Positions 9,070 to 17,849 of a stretch of DNA of 64,000 bases are shown piece after piece (the first letter of the stretch is position 1; the number at the start of each line of letters is the position of its first letter). This stretch comes from Lachnospiraceae bacterium (lineage in GTDB: Bacteria > Bacillota_A > Clostridia > Lachnospirales > Lachnospiraceae), in the NCBI GenBank assembly GCA_028694115.1, contig JAQUUB010000008.1:59813-123812 (forward strand), given 5' to 3'. The notes beneath the pieces were generated by a model that worked only from the letters and a program-made list of their open reading frames with translations, was not told where the DNA came from and ran no database searches. The position numbers and the translations under genes were made by a program.

Positions 9070-10377
9070 TCATTCAGGGTTCCTCTGTAATACATAGATT
9101 TCGTTTTTCTTCTCAAGATTTCTGATTGATTTCATATTATAAAGAACAAATGATGTAATGCATAAGAGTACTCCTGCAATCATGATTAGAAATCCTCTAC
9201 CCCTTCCACTTCCGGTTCCTATAATACTCCCAACACTTCCAGCTAGAAAACCTCCTTTTATAAACAATGGTGTAAATACATAATCTGCCAATACTCCTGC
9301 TATAGAAAATGCTAGAATCTGGCCAAGCTGTGAAATCACTCCGATCATTGCCCATGCTCTTCCTTGAAGCGCATCATCAATATTTGTGCGAAGCAGATAA
9401 TCAAGACATGCATTAGCAAACGGTATCATGGCGAAGAATAAAAATCCAGAAATGGTAATCAGCACCAAATCTTCACGGAAGCCGAATCCAACCATAAAGA
9501 TTCCATCTAAAAACATGGATATGGAAAGCATCTTGACATACCCCTTCCTAACCGGCAGAAATCCAAGCAGAATACTAGATACCAGCATTCCCATGGCAAC
9601 AGCAGACTCTAGTATACCTGCAATAGCTTTCGTTGAAAATGCAAGTATCATAGGTACTGCAAGCACCTGAATAAAGCCTAAAGAAAATGTAATTAGTGAG
9701 CCCATCATAATTAATGCAAGTATCCCTCTGTTATCTGAAACTGCTTTCCAACCTTCCTTCAATTCATGGATTATGGACTTTGCCTGTTCATATTTTTTGG
9801 CAGCAATTCCGCTTCTTACTACCAGCGTTGACGTGACCGTTACAAGAAAAGTGGAAATGTCAATCATCAACAAGAGTTTGATATCTGACACTGCCAGCAA
9901 AAGTCCTGCTAGGGCAGGAGCAATTAAAAACCTAGCTGAACCTGCAATCTGAACAAGACCACTTGCTTTTGTATATTCTTCTTCTGTAAGAAGATCCGTT
10001 ACTGTTGCCTTATAGGATGGTTCCATAAGTGAAGAAAATAAAGAACTGATGGTAACTCCCACACAGATCTGCCATAACTGTGCCTCTCCCCTGAACATAC
10101 AAATTAGTATAAATAGAACACCCACTGCGGAAAGACTATCCCCTAATATCATCATAATTCTTCTATCATAGCGGTCTGCCAAGACTCCTGCAAAGACGGC
10201 CATAAAAATACCTGGCATAAACGCCAGTAACGCAACCAGGGCTGTAGCCGATGCTTTACCTGTTTGCTGAAATACATAGATCTCTAATCCAAATGCTGTT
10301 AACCCACTCCCAATAGCTGAAATTAATTCTCCTGACCACAGCAACATGAATTTATGAAATGACTTTCCTACTCTCAT
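9070..10377 (-). CDS. MFS transporter (MFS_3/EntS-like exporter)
   Basis: A 435-residue major facilitator protein with about 12 helices. The loop 2-3 signature ADRYDRRIMMILGD (near residue 66) and the N-terminal FHKFMLLWSGELISAIGSGL match the macrolide/siderophore-exporter branch. The segment near 385 (GSGRGRGF) adds a small insertion. A TetR-type palindrome lies 21 bases upstream of the start, but no TetR gene is adjacent. Substrate unknown. Confidence 0.88.
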   Translation of the reverse strand: MRVGKSFHKFMLLWSGELISAIGSGLTAFGLEIYVFQQTGKASATALVALLAFMPGIFMAVFAGVLADRYDRRIMMILGDSLSAVGVLFILICMFRGEAQLWQICVGVTISSLFSSLMEPSYKATVTDLLTEEEYTKASGLVQIAGSARFLIAPALAGLLLAVSDIKLLLMIDISTFLVTVTSTLVVRSGIAAKKYEQAKSIIHELKEGWKAVSDNRGILALIMMGSLITFSLGFIQVLAVPMILAFSTKAIAGILESAVAMGMLVSSILLGFLPVRKGYVKMLSISMFLDGIFMVGFGFREDLVLITISGFLFFAMIPFANACLDYLLRTNIDDALQGRAWAMIGVISQLGQILAFSIAGVLADYVFTPLFIKGGFLAGSVGSIIGTGSGRGRGFLIMIAGVLLCITSFVLYNMKSIRNLEKKNEIYVLQRNPE

Positions 10378-10398
10378 TTTTAATTCTCCCTAAAACAT

Positions 10399-10415
10399 AC
10401 CGACCGATGGTCGGT
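10399..10415. promoter_or_regulatory. TetR-type operator upstream of the MFS gene
   Basis: ACCGACC-GAT-GGTCGGT is a perfect 7-base inverted repeat with a 3-base spacer in otherwise AT-rich DNA. The ACCGA...TCGGT pattern is typical of TetR/AcrR operators. Confidence 0.7.
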
Positions 10416-10594
10416 TAATATTGACAAATTAACACATATATTTTTGTTTGTCAATATGGATTAAAAAATGAAGTTAAATTTTCCCTTAACATATCTATTG
10501 ACATATGCTATAAATTATATTATTATTTTATATGTTGCTATACTTTATAGTATTATATTTAATATGTTATAACAAGAAAAAAGGAGTGTAAATT

Positions 10595-11950
10595 ATGAAT
10601 GAACACAACAAAAAAATGGAGCTGCTAGGGAGTGCTCCAATGCCAAAAGCTCTCTTAGCAATGGGACTTCCCACAATGATTGGTATGATGATCAGTGCAT
10701 TATACAACCTGGTAGATGCTTACTTTGTTGGTGGACTTGGAACTAGCCAGATGGGTGCTGTATCTGTTGCATTTCCACTTGGTCAGGTTGTCGTTGGGTT
10801 AGGTCTGTTATTTGGAAATGGAGCTGCATCCTATATTGCCAGATTATTAGGGAAAGGGGAAAAGGAAAAGGCAGATAAGGTTGCCAGTACTGCTCTATAT
10901 AGCAGCATTTTTGTTGGTACGGTAATAATAATAGGTACCATAATCTTTCTAAATCCGATCCTCAGACTTTTAGGTGCAACGGAAAGCATAATGCCCTATG
11001 CAGTAACTTATACGAGTATCTATGTAATTTCATCTATTTTCAACGTGTTTAATGTTACCATGAATAATATTGTTACAAGCGAAGGTGGTGCAAAAATTAC
11101 GATGTGTACGATGTTAATAGGTGCTGTAATAAATGTAATGTTAGATCCAATCTTTATCTATACTTTTGATTTAGGTGTGGCTGGTGCTGCAATCGCAACA
11201 GCTATTTCTCAAATTATTTCCACATTCGTATATCTCGTTTATATTTTTAGTAAAAAAAGTATTTTCCATTTTCGTATCAAAGAATGCTATTTTTCAAAAG
11301 AAATTATGTCAGAAATCTTAAAAATAGGGATCCCAACTTTAATATTCCAGTTATTATCAAGTCTTGCCATTGCGCTTGTAAATATGAACGCAGCAAGCTA
11401 TGGAGACTCTGTGATTGCAGGAATGGGTACTGTAACAAGAATTATTTCTTTGGGAAGTTTGATTGTATTTGGATTTATCAAAGGTTTCCAACCTATTGCC
11501 GGATATAATTACGGAGCAAAAAATTACGAACGATTGAATGAAGCAATAAAAACTTCTGTAATATGGACAACCATATTCTGCGTAATTCTTGGTTTTATAT
11601 TGATTTTATTCCCAACAGCTATCATTTCTCAATTTACCAACGGTGATACTGAATTGATACGTGTTGGTCAGAAGGCATTACGAGCAAATGGTTTATCATT
11701 TATGTTATTTGGTTTCTGTACTGTATACTCATCACTCTTTCTGGCATTGGGGAGAGCAAAAGAAGGTTGTTTTCTTGGTGTATGCAGGCAGGGTATTTGC
11801 TTTATACCAGTTATATTAATTGCTCCGATGATATGGGGAATAAATGGAATTCTGTATGCACAACCAATTGCGGATTTCATAGCAACTATCATTGCAGTAT
11901 TTATGTCCACACGTCTTTATGGGGAATTGACTACTGCAAAATCATACTAA
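10595..11950 (+). CDS. MATE family efflux transporter (MepA-like)
   Basis: A 451-residue MATE protein with 12 predicted helices (LLGSAPMPKALLAMGLPTMIGMMISALYN start, YFVGGLGTSQMGAVSVAFP, and GFIKGFQPIAGYNYGAKNYERL in the second half). It resembles the MepA/DinF-type branch. RBS AAAAGGAGTG is 8 bases before the ATG. The 180-base upstream region is very AT-rich with short dyads (for example CTATA-CTT-TATAG at 10538-10550). It is divergent from the MFS gene. Confidence 0.92.
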   Translation: MNEHNKKMELLGSAPMPKALLAMGLPTMIGMMISALYNLVDAYFVGGLGTSQMGAVSVAFPLGQVVVGLGLLFGNGAASYIARLLGKGEKEKADKVASTALYSSIFVGTVIIIGTIIFLNPILRLLGATESIMPYAVTYTSIYVISSIFNVFNVTMNNIVTSEGGAKITMCTMLIGAVINVMLDPIFIYTFDLGVAGAAIATAISQIISTFVYLVYIFSKKSIFHFRIKECYFSKEIMSEILKIGIPTLIFQLLSSLAIALVNMNAASYGDSVIAGMGTVTRIISLGSLIVFGFIKGFQPIAGYNYGAKNYERLNEAIKTSVIWTTIFCVILGFILILFPTAIISQFTNGDTELIRVGQKALRANGLSFMLFGFCTVYSSLFLALGRAKEGCFLGVCRQGICFIPVILIAPMIWGINGILYAQPIADFIATIIAVFMSTRLYGELTTAKSY

Positions 11951-11958
11951 CAAAAAAT

Positions 11959-12018
11959 AAAATCACCTTCTGTTATAATAGTCACATTGACAAACTATCC
12001 TAACAGAAAGGTGATTTT
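11959..12018. terminator. Long-stem terminator, MATE / small protein
   Basis: AAAATCACCTTCTGTTA (11959-11975) pairs with TAACAGAAAGGTGATTTT (12001-12018), one bulged base, with an inner ATAGT/ACTAT stem. T-rich runs follow on both strands, so it can end both the MATE gene and the convergent small gene. Confidence 0.85.
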
Positions 12019-12023
12019 TAAAT

Positions 12024-12179
12024 TTATTGCATTGGTTTTGCTTTTTCTTTCCCACTTTTTGCTTTTCCCTGTATTTCAATAACGGGTTTCACTTCATTTT
12101 GGGAAATGTGTGTTTTATGATTACTTTCTGTACCATGTGGTTCTTTGGGGTCTGGTCTCCTCATTCCTGCTTTTGCCAT
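12024..12179 (-). CDS. Small basic hypothetical protein (51 residues)
   Basis: A 51-residue ORF starting MAKAGMRRPDPKEPHG and ending in a KAKSGKEKAKP tail. It has no signal peptide, membrane helix or cysteine. GAAAGGA lies 7 bases before the ATG and a terminator lies just past the stop, so it looks like a real gene. The proline-rich start (DPKEPHGTES) and the EIQGKAKSG tail resemble small conserved clostridial proteins of unknown function, from memory only. Confidence 0.65.
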   Translation of the reverse strand: MAKAGMRRPDPKEPHGTESNHKTHISQNEVKPVIEIQGKAKSGKEKAKPMQ

Positions 12180-12271
12180 ATTGTATCCTTTCTTATTTAA
12201 AATTTCAAATCACAATTTTGTTTCAATATTATTATGATTTCTAAATTGAAATTTATACAATACGGGTCAAT

Positions 12272-12433
12272 CTACTGTGATATTTTTTTTGTTCTTGTTG
12301 AGTCAATTCCTATATTTTTATTCATCTTCTCAACCTTACCTGATCCAATCTTTTTTTCTTTTTTTAAAAAGCCATCTTTCGATTTTTTCTCTTCTAAAAG
12401 CTTTTTCATCTTTTCCATATCTTTCATCGACAT
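12272..12433 (-). CDS. Small lysine-rich hypothetical protein (53 residues)
   Basis: A 53-residue ORF rich in Lys, Met and Glu (MSMKDMEKMKKLLEEKKSKD at the start, with helical, possibly coiled-coil character). GAAAGGAGG lies 8 bases before the ATG. It starts 31 bases after the antiporter stop on the same strand, so it may be the last gene of the fluoride-riboswitch transcript or be followed there by the 51-residue gene 92 bases on. No family recognised. The perfect RBS is the main support. Confidence 0.5.
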   Translation of the reverse strand: MSMKDMEKMKKLLEEKKSKDGFLKKEKKIGSGKVEKMNKNIGIDSTRTKKISQ

Positions 12434-12464
12434 TTTGTTTTCCTCCTTTCAAAAAGAATCAATA

Positions 12465-13643
12465 TTATTTGTTGGTTAATAGTTTTTTATATGAAAATTC
12501 AATACAAAATGCACCTAGAGGTGCTGTTATCAAAATTGCTAATACCGCCACCGTCAATACAATATTCCCACAAGCAAGTCCCATTGCTAGTGGAACCCCG
12601 CCAATAGCTGCCTGAACAGTTGCTTTCGGTGTATATGCAATCATACAGAATAATCGTTCCTTTAATGTTATCTTTGTTTTTAAAAGACAGCAAAATACTC
12701 CCAGCATTCGAAACAGTAGAACACCAAAAACCAAGATAATAGCTGTGATACCAGCTGCAAGTGCATAGCTTAAATCAACCGTTGCACCAACCAAAACAAA
12801 TAATAATATTTCAGCAGCTACCCATAATTTAGAGAATTTCGAAGATAATCTGACAGCAACTACTTCTCGTTTTTTTTGTAATGCTATTCCAAGACACATA
12901 ACAGCAATCAAGCCTGAAAAAGGTACGATACCTGATAATTTGTCTTCCAATGTGACTAACATAAATGCAATACTAAGTATAATCACAATCTTTGCGGTAT
13001 CCCTTATGTGCATTACTTCGAAAAATTTTGACATACCAATTCCTATGATACAGCCTACAATTATCCCTAGAATAATCGCTATTGGAATTTGAATAAAGCT
13101 TACTAGCGAAATCTCTCCTCCTTGTGCTAATCCAGTAAATGCTGTAAACATAACAATTACAAATACATCATCTACTGATGCACCAGCTAAAATAAGTTGG
13201 GGGATTCCCTTTTCTGCACCATATCCTTCATCCATAAGTTTTAGCATCTTCGGTACAATCACTGCTGGCGAAACTGCACCTACCACAGCACCCATAATTG
13301 CAGCATCAAGCCTTGATATTCCGAGTAGCATAGGTGCAAGAATTACCATTCCGATAATCTCAAAACATGCTGGAACAAAACACATCATAACAGCCGGACG
13401 TCCAACCTTCTTTAGATCGTTTAAATCCAAAGATAATCCCGCTCTAGTTAATATAATAATCAGAGCGATCCTTCTTAATTCCGAAGAAATTCCTAAAATG
13501 GAAGGATCAATCAGATTACATACATAAGGTCCTAAAATAATACCCGTAATAATCATCCCCAAAAGGCTTGGCAATTTAATTTTATTGCACGTCCATCCAG
13601 CAGACATTCCAACCAATAAAATTAAAGCAATACTAAATAACAT
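12465..13643 (-). CDS. Cation:proton antiporter (CPA family) under fluoride riboswitch
   Basis: A 392-residue antiporter with about 12 helices. The early GMIITGIILGPYV motif, LIIILTRAGLSLDL near 85 and AVVGAVSPAVIVPKML near 140 match the Na+/H+ exchanger domain of CPA1/CPA2 proteins. The acidic pair near 177 (GASVDDVFVIV) probably carries the ion. There is no C-terminal TrkA domain. Its leader holds a fluoride aptamer, and antiporters are a known, less common class of fluoride-riboswitch gene, so a role in fluoride tolerance is inferred. Confidence 0.88.
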   Translation of the reverse strand: MLFSIALILLVGMSAGWTCNKIKLPSLLGMIITGIILGPYVCNLIDPSILGISSELRRIALIIILTRAGLSLDLNDLKKVGRPAVMMCFVPACFEIIGMVILAPMLLGISRLDAAIMGAVVGAVSPAVIVPKMLKLMDEGYGAEKGIPQLILAGASVDDVFVIVMFTAFTGLAQGGEISLVSFIQIPIAIILGIIVGCIIGIGMSKFFEVMHIRDTAKIVIILSIAFMLVTLEDKLSGIVPFSGLIAVMCLGIALQKKREVVAVRLSSKFSKLWVAAEILLFVLVGATVDLSYALAAGITAIILVFGVLLFRMLGVFCCLLKTKITLKERLFCMIAYTPKATVQAAIGGVPLAMGLACGNIVLTVAVLAILITAPLGAFCIEFSYKKLLTNK

Positions 13644-13681
13644 CTTATTTCCTCCTAATTATACACAAAAAGCCAATGCTC

Positions 13682-13762
13682 TCTGTGATATATTTTACAC
13701 AGAAGTCATCAGCTTAATAAGCGGTTTAAGTGAATCACTTTGGGAGAACCTCATTCCCTTCG
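13682..13762 (-). promoter_or_regulatory. Fluoride riboswitch (crcB motif)
   Basis: Read on the minus strand, GGGA (13758-13755) pairs with UCCC (13745-13742) around AUGAGGUUC. An extra AAGUGAUUCACUU hairpin follows, then the hallmark AAACCGCUUAUUAAGCUGAUGACUUCUG region split as AAACCGCUU...AAGCUGAUGACUUC. Loop GAGGU (13752-13748) can pair with ACUUC (13706-13702), the expected pseudoknot. A second hairpin, UCUGUG/CACAGA (13703-13698 with 13687-13682), overlaps the pseudoknot's 3' strand and is the likely expression platform. The antiporter starts 39 bases further on. Confidence 0.85.
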
Positions 13763-13777
13763 ACATTTAACAGACCT

Positions 13778-13806
13778 ATATTATCACAGAACCATCAAAT
13801 TGTCTA
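13778..13806 (-). promoter_or_regulatory. Promoter of the fluoride-riboswitch transcript
   Basis: On the minus strand TAGACA (13806-13801) and TAATAT (13783-13778) are 17 bases apart, matching sigma-A spacing. The -35 overlaps the last uppP codons, so the antiporter can be transcribed independently of uppP. Confidence 0.6.
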
Positions 13807-14635
13807 GAAAAACAAAATATAGTAACACCATAATTCCCAGCATAATCCGATACCAACCAAAGAGTTTAAAATCATGCCTTTTGATATATCCCATTAAAAA
13901 TTTTATCACAAAAACAGATACCGTGAAAGCTACTGCCATGCCTATTCCCAATGCTATTAATTCTGCACTCGTAAAAGAAAAACCAAATTTTATTATTTTA
14001 ATTGCACTTAGTCCAAACATTACAGGCACCGCAAGAAAAAACGTGAATTCAGCCGCTGCTACTCTTGATACTCCAATTAACAGCGCGCCAATAATTGTTG
14101 CACCCGATCGGGATGTTCCTGGAATAATGGATAACACTTGAAACAGTCCAATCATTAATGCTGTCTGATAGGTGATATCTGATAGATTTACTACCGTTGA
14201 GGTTCTCTTTTTATTCCAATCTTCGATTAAAATAAAAGCAATTCCATAAAAAATAAGTGCGATAGCAATAACAATAGGCGTGTGTAAATGTGCATCAATA
14301 TAGTCGTCAAATAGAATTGTAACAATTGCCCCTGGAATACAGGCAACAACAACCTTAAACCAAAGTGAAAATATATCCTTTTTTATAATGGGTTTCTGTT
14401 TATCTTGAAACTGAAATGGAAACATTTTATTCCAAAAAATAACCACCACTGCAAGAATTGCTCCAAGCTGTATTACAACAAAAAACATTTCCTTAAATTC
14501 CTCACTCATATTAAGGGTAATAAACTCATCAACAAGTAGCATATGACCCGTACTGCTGATGGGAAGCCATTCTGTAATTCCCTCTACGATTCCAAGAAAA
14601 ACGACCTTAAGAATCTCTATAAAATCCAATACCAT
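13784..14635 (-). CDS. uppP: Undecaprenyl-diphosphatase
   Basis: A 283-residue BacA/UppP-type phosphatase with 8 predicted helices. The signature stretches are present: GIVEGITEWLPISSTGHMLL near residues 17-36 (Glu and Ser/His catalytic) and PGTSRSGATI near 172 (Arg). It recycles undecaprenyl pyrophosphate at the membrane for cell-wall synthesis and confers bacitracin tolerance. Length is normal. It lies between a riboswitch-controlled antiporter and an AraC regulator 71 bases upstream. Confidence 0.95.
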   Translation of the reverse strand: MVLDFIEILKVVFLGIVEGITEWLPISSTGHMLLVDEFITLNMSEEFKEMFFVVIQLGAILAVVVIFWNKMFPFQFQDKQKPIIKKDIFSLWFKVVVACIPGAIVTILFDDYIDAHLHTPIVIAIALIFYGIAFILIEDWNKKRTSTVVNLSDITYQTALMIGLFQVLSIIPGTSRSGATIIGALLIGVSRVAAAEFTFFLAVPVMFGLSAIKIIKFGFSFTSAELIALGIGMAVAFTVSVFVIKFLMGYIKRHDFKLFGWYRIMLGIMVLLYFVFLDNLMVL

Positions 14636-14706
14636 TATTTTTAATCCTCCTTATTTTGTGTGACATGCTTTCTGTATAATCACAATTTCATTATAAGGGA
14701 AAAACA

Positions 14707-15597
14707 TCATTCACACAACGTTCTCTTTTTAATTGCCCGCAACTCTATATATCCACGTTCTCCACGCGGCTCAAGTTGAATGCGTGGGTTACTGTCATCC
14801 CACTCATAACCAATCAATGTCGGATCATAGTGATTCATGGAATACTGTACTGAAAGTATCGCCTGGGCGTAATCCTCTTCCTTAAACGGTTCTCCCTGAA
14901 CAACCAGATACTCTGCAGCGGGTAGCGTAATAATATCAAAGCCTACAGGAATCTTACCGGAGTAGTTGAATTCTACCTCAACACCCTGTACATAGGTGGA
15001 GGTATTCGGCTTTTGGTAAGTTTCTGGAAGCCATAAACAAACAGGTTCCCCACAAAGGGAATCCATACTCATCAACGTTCCCCATATATCACAGCTAACT
15101 TCCCCACAATAGGCGAAATAATCCTCCGCGCTGATGCCACGTTTAATAATTACTTTTCGTTCTGGTTTCCGGATGACCTGAACAAAGACACTTTGTATAT
15201 TTTCCATATCAACGATATCCTTTCTTAGTTCTCTAAATTTAACCCCATAGGGGATGAAAAGTGCGATGGGAATAGGGTCTTTAACATATTCTCCTGGGTT
15301 ACAGCCAAATTCTTTGAAGAATGCTCGAATATAACCATCCACACTGCTAAAGCCACACTCATAGGCTGCATCAATTACAAGACATTTTTCTTTTTTCAGC
15401 CGCAAGGCGGAATGAGAAAGTCGAAGCCTGCGGATATACTCTGCTGGGGTAAAACCCAGATAATTTTTGAACAAGCGATAAGAATGCCATGGAGAAAAAA
15501 GAGAAGCCTTAGAAAGCTCGGACAATGTAATTTCCTGTTCCAAATGTTCTTTAATATAATCCTGCATCCGCTGGACAGCCATAATCTGTTCTTTCAT
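14707..15597 (-). CDS. AraC family regulator with GyrI-like domain
   Basis: A 296-residue regulator. The AraC HTH spans about residues 8-105 (EITLSELSKASLFSPWHSYRLFK, then VIDAAYECGFSSVDGYIRAFFKEFG). A GyrI-like ligand domain follows (about 135-290). The start at 15597 is chosen over one 81 bases upstream because GAGGAG precedes it and the extra residues are not AraC-like. It lies upstream of uppP on the same strand. No effector or target is evident. Confidence 0.88.
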   Translation of the reverse strand: MKEQIMAVQRMQDYIKEHLEQEITLSELSKASLFSPWHSYRLFKNYLGFTPAEYIRRLRLSHSALRLKKEKCLVIDAAYECGFSSVDGYIRAFFKEFGCNPGEYVKDPIPIALFIPYGVKFRELRKDIVDMENIQSVFVQVIRKPERKVIIKRGISAEDYFAYCGEVSCDIWGTLMSMDSLCGEPVCLWLPETYQKPNTSTYVQGVEVEFNYSGKIPVGFDIITLPAAEYLVVQGEPFKEEDYAQAILSVQYSMNHYDPTLIGYEWDDSNPRIQLEPRGERGYIELRAIKKRTLCE

Positions 15598-15689
15598 GCT
15601 ACTCTCCTCCTCTATGTCTGTTATTTTACACTTTTCAGTGCAGAATTTCTCGACTTTTTTTGCTATTCTTAAAGCCATTCAAAGGAATA

Positions 15690-15721
15690 AAGGGAGTTAG
15701 CTTTTTCAAACTAACTCCCTT
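15690..15721. terminator. Stand-alone hairpin between divergent genes
   Basis: AAGGGAGTTAG and CTAACTCCCTT form a perfect 11-base stem with a 10-base loop. It lies upstream of both the AraC gene and the divergent membrane-protein gene, where no transcript needs a terminator. It could be a leader attenuator or a relic of a lost gene. Confidence 0.55.
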
Positions 15722-15800
15722 AAGGGAAAAATGATTAACAGAATATACTGTATATTTTTTTCCACATTAGACATGCTATAGAAGAAGCGAGGTGACTTTT

Positions 15801-16343
15801 ATGTCTATATGGATAATTATTTCCTATCTAATTCTTTCTTTATTGTGTATATGGTTCGTTGTCAGAATGTATGGTAAGCAGAAAAAGCAATATGCGAATT
15901 CTATATTATCGACCTATATTTTCTTTTCTCTGGTTTTCATCGCTATATGGAGTTTAAAACTGACAGTTCCGTCATATGTTATTGGGTTTTCCATGTTGGC
16001 AGTATTTTTTACTTGCTTTTTCGGATATTATCTTGAATACTATCTACGTTCCAAAACCTTTGACCGTTTTCTTCATGCTTTCGGTTCCTTTTCTTTTGCA
16101 CAACTATCCTTTTGCATCCTTGATGACTTCATTGATACCAACAGTTCGAAAATATTCCGGTCAACTTTTATTTTTTTGCTTGGTAATACATTAGGAATTA
16201 TTATCGAACTGGCAGAAGCAAATCTTGATAAAAAAGCCAATATCAAAAATCAGAGGGGGTTAAAAGATACAAATATGGATTTATTATCTGATATGATTGG
16301 CTCCATTCTCGCCAGTATTGTTGCTTACTTTTGGCTTTTTTAA
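15801..16343 (+). CDS. Small polytopic membrane protein, unknown function
   Basis: A 180-residue protein with five to six predicted membrane helices. The C-terminal part contains ELAEANLDKKANIKNQRG and LKDTNMDLLSDMIGSILAS, a pattern like the E...N/Q...DT..D...D..G motif of VanZ/DUF2238-like membrane proteins. The ATG at 15801 is preferred to the GTG nine bases upstream, because that GTG lies within the GAGGTG RBS. Its stop shares TTAA with the convergent oxidoreductase stop. Function not known. Confidence 0.6.
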   Translation: MSIWIIISYLILSLLCIWFVVRMYGKQKKQYANSILSTYIFFSLVFIAIWSLKLTVPSYVIGFSMLAVFFTCFFGYYLEYYLRSKTFDRFLHAFGSFSFAQLSFCILDDFIDTNSSKIFRSTFIFLLGNTLGIIIELAEANLDKKANIKNQRGLKDTNMDLLSDMIGSILASIVAYFWLF

Positions 16344-17647
16344 TGGATTTTCTGTTTTAAATCACCAGTTGCTGGGTTGTCAATCAGCTTCCCGTCATTC
16401 GTAAAACGGGAACCATGACATGGACAATCCCATGTATGCTCATAGCGATTCCATTTCAGTGCACAGCCAAGATGTGGACACCGTTTTGTAGAAACAGTCA
16501 GCAAATTTGTGATAGCTTCAAATGCATTAGCAGCAAGCTGTGGTCTCAAAATGGACCTAGATGGCGAGAACACCTGGGCATATGGATTTTCTTTTCCCAT
16601 CACCATATCTGTCAGAATCATAGCCGCTACCATAGAAGAAGTCATCCCCCATTTATTTAATCCAGTTGCCACATAAAAATTGGTTGTATTTCTTGAATAA
16701 TGGCCTATATAGGGAACACTATCAAGCGTCATGCAATCCTGTGTTGCCCATCGGTATTCTTCCTTTGCATTGGGATAATGGCGTCCTGCAAAATCTGCAA
16801 GCTCCTGCCAATTTCCTCCTTGCTTCCCAGTACGATGGTCTCCACCACCGATAAGCAATAGATGATTATAGTTTCGAAAAGACATCCCATTCTTAGCTTC
16901 ATCTACATACATTCCTTTGACATCCGGCGCATTTTCCAATGCAAGCACATAGGAACGATGCTGATACATCTTTAAAAAATAGCTTCCATGCTTGTTAATA
17001 AATGGGAAGTGTGTTGTTACAATCATTTTATCTGCTATGATTTTCCCTTGATCCGTAATCGCTGTATGCTCAGTTAACTCACGAACCATTGTATGCTCAT
17101 AAATATTTAATCCTTGTGTAATTTCCGATATGAATTTCAAAGGGTTAAACTGTGCCTGTTCTTTGAATTTTACCGATCCAACAACCGAAAATGGAAGTAC
17201 AAGCTTATCATAAAATTCTGCTGAAAATCCAATTTTATTAAGTGCTGTCATTTCATTCTCTATCTTTTTCTGATTATCAAGTGAATAAACGAATGCATCC
17301 ATACTTTCAAAATCACAATCTTTATTTCTGCACAAATCGCGGTATTTTTTTAACGCTATTTCATTCACCTCAAGATACATCCGTGCTTTATCGATACCAA
17401 ATTCACGAATCAGCTTATCATAAATCAAACCGTGCTGAGATGTTATCTTTGCAGTAGTATTTTTAGTAATTCCACTGCAAATCGTATCAGCCTCCACAAG
17501 TATATAATTTACACCAGACTGTTCCATCATATATGCGCAAAGAATTCCAGCCATTCCTCCACCGATAATCAGAACATCTGTCTTAACTTCACCATCAAGT
17601 CTCTCAAATCCTGAAATTTTTGTTTTTTCTGACCATACTGAATTCAT
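16340..17647 (-). CDS. FAD-dependent oxidoreductase with C-terminal Rieske domain
   Basis: A 435-residue protein joining a DadA/glycine-oxidase-type FAD domain (GGGMAGILCAYMM near residue 29 binds FAD) to a C-terminal [2Fe-2S] Rieske domain. The cluster ligands appear as CPHLGC near 390 and CPCHGS near 408. In related proteins the FAD enzyme passes electrons through the Rieske centre, but the substrate is unknown. Known fusions are usually near 500 residues; this one ends shortly after GDLKQKIH, so the Rieske part is short but keeps all four ligands. Confidence 0.9.
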   Translation of the reverse strand: MNSVWSEKTKISGFERLDGEVKTDVLIIGGGMAGILCAYMMEQSGVNYILVEADTICSGITKNTTAKITSQHGLIYDKLIREFGIDKARMYLEVNEIALKKYRDLCRNKDCDFESMDAFVYSLDNQKKIENEMTALNKIGFSAEFYDKLVLPFSVVGSVKFKEQAQFNPLKFISEITQGLNIYEHTMVRELTEHTAITDQGKIIADKMIVTTHFPFINKHGSYFLKMYQHRSYVLALENAPDVKGMYVDEAKNGMSFRNYNHLLLIGGGDHRTGKQGGNWQELADFAGRHYPNAKEEYRWATQDCMTLDSVPYIGHYSRNTTNFYVATGLNKWGMTSSMVAAMILTDMVMGKENPYAQVFSPSRSILRPQLAANAFEAITNLLTVSTKRCPHLGCALKWNRYEHTWDCPCHGSRFTNDGKLIDNPATGDLKQKIH

Positions 17648-17800
17648 ACTATCACCGCCTTAAAGATAGTATGCCTGATTTTGTTTTTTTAATTATGATT
17701 TTTAAAAATACAAATGCAATTGTAGCTTACGGCTGGTGGGAAACAGATTAGGAATATAATTTAATTTCGTAAAATAATTGAAAACGAATTTTTTTACTTA

Positions 17801-17836
17801 AAAACACTTTGGCATTTTCTGCTGCCAAAGTGTTTT
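17801..17836 (-). terminator. Terminator of the duplicated-domain protein gene
   Basis: Perfect 14-base arms (AAAACACTTTGGCA and complement) with an 8-base loop lie 13 bases past the stop of the gene at 17850. A T-rich tail follows on the minus strand. Confidence 0.9.
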
Positions 17837-17849
17837 CTTCTTGGAATAT

